In this document: positions 63,690 through 64,000 of the stretch, in pieces | Layout: every line of letters starts with the position of its first letter | Numbering within the stretch: position 1 is the first letter of the stretch | Origin: JAENWD01 sp963796915 | GTDB taxonomy: Bacteria > Acidobacteriota > Vicinamibacteria > Vicinamibacterales > JAENWD01 | Assembly (NCBI GenBank): GCA_963796915.1 | Contig: CAWCNI010000004.1 | Location: forward strand, 1,736,001 to 1,800,000 | Length of the DNA: 64,000 bases | Direction: 5' to 3' | The notes under the pieces: model-generated | Told to the model about the DNA's origin: nothing | Seen by the model: only the letters and a program-made list of their open reading frames with translations | The model's database searches: none | Translations under genes and position numbers: made by a program

Positions 63690-64000
63690 CTAGCGGGCTG
63701 CGCGCCGGCGGCCGCGAACCAGGCCGACCAGGCCCATGCCCAGCAGGCCGAGGGTTGCGGGCTCCGGCACGGGCGCCGTGTCGCCAACCGAGCGCGACGT
63801 GATGGTCGCCGGCGAGACCAGCAGGCCGCAGCCGTCGTTGCACGTGAACGTGTCGGACCCGTAGTTGACCCAACCGCCAACAAGCGACAGCGTCACCGGC
63901 GGCGGCCCGGACAACGCCGGCGAGACATGCAGCGCCAGGTAGGGCGCGAAGCCGGGGCCCGCGAACGCGAACGTGCTGGCGTCGGTGAACAGGAACGCGT
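63690..64000 (-). CDS. PEP-CTERM sorting-domain protein (partial, start beyond the window)
   Basis: The C-terminal 103 codons of a secreted protein whose start is outside the window. The sequence ends PVPEPATLGLLGMGLVGLVRGRRRAAR: a PEP motif, a short hydrophobic helix and an arginine-rich tail, the signal recognised by the exosortase/archaeosortase-type system in exopolysaccharide-producing Gram-negatives. An exosortase gene is not in the window. The outer part (NYGSDTFTCNDGCGLLV) has a cysteine pair but no recognised domain. Confidence 0.92.
   Translation of the reverse strand, partial: AFLFTDASTFAFAGPGFAPYLALHVSPALSGPPPVTLSLVGGWVNYGSDTFTCNDGCGLLVSPATITSRSVGDTAPVPEPATLGLLGMGLVGLVRGRRRAAR

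Overview
The window looks like chromosomal DNA of a high-GC Gram-negative bacterium, most probably an acidobacterium of the Vicinamibacteria type. This is inferred from gene content, not from a marker gene: two tandem secreted VWA proteins of the acidobacterial 'VWFA-related' kind, a PEP-CTERM protein at the right edge, many secreted hydrolases, and small stress proteins (BON, CsbD, YtxH, DUF4142). No rRNA, tRNA, IS element, phage gene or CRISPR array was seen.

Layout. 1-16.6 kb: end of a gluconate kinase, two Gfo/Idh/MocA oxidoreductases, the VWA pair (second copy frameshifted), a lone DsbD N-terminal domain, a DUF1223 protein, an amino-acid permease, a c-type cytochrome, a PAS-GGDEF diguanylate cyclase, an ABC exporter pair, a PI-PLC-like protein, a PilZ protein and purA. 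16.8-28.1 kb: hutH-hutU followed by an AAA ATPase; convergent to them an overlapping set (SpoIIE-type phosphatase, YtcJ-like amidohydrolase, DUF2007-RNase III fusion); then a PLP-dependent methionine/cysteine enzyme, cutA and an FtsB-like protein. 28.1-41.9 kb: metalloprotease, alkaline phosphatase family protein, a Na+/solute symporter carrying six reading-frame breaks, a DinB-like protein, a haem-motif/terpene-cyclase-like/ankyrin chimera, MgtC-DUF4010, a serine hydrolase, dgkA, DUF2059, a molybdoenzyme C-terminal remnant and MscS. 41.9-48.8 kb: an 800-base gene-poor stretch, BON and CsbD stress proteins, and a five-gene two-component operon centred on a sigma54 activator. 49-56.5 kb: secreted carboxylesterase, COG0523 GTPase, Tat-exported GH116 (frameshifted), DUF4142 and GH16. 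56.6-60.2 kb: two paralogous cysteine-containing secreted proteins and a phytase/SdiA-regulated-like protein. 60.3-64 kb: YtrA-type GntR regulator with ABC transporter, acyltransferase, PEP-CTERM protein.

The most novel item is the 56.6-60.2 kb cluster. Both paralogs share a lysine/glutamate pair and a DLG motif arranged as in protein-kinase folds. Only the first has an HxDxKP catalytic-loop-like motif, so the pair resembles an active enzyme with a pseudo-enzyme partner. Second is the sigma54 region: an NtrC-type activator operon has a sigma54-like promoter of its own, and similar matches lie upstream of the neighbouring stress genes. Third are two unusual fusions (DUF2007-RNase III; CxxCH/cyclase-like/ankyrin). 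All eight frame breaks seen in the window need a one-base insertion, which points to an insertion-biased sequencing error at least as much as to gene decay.
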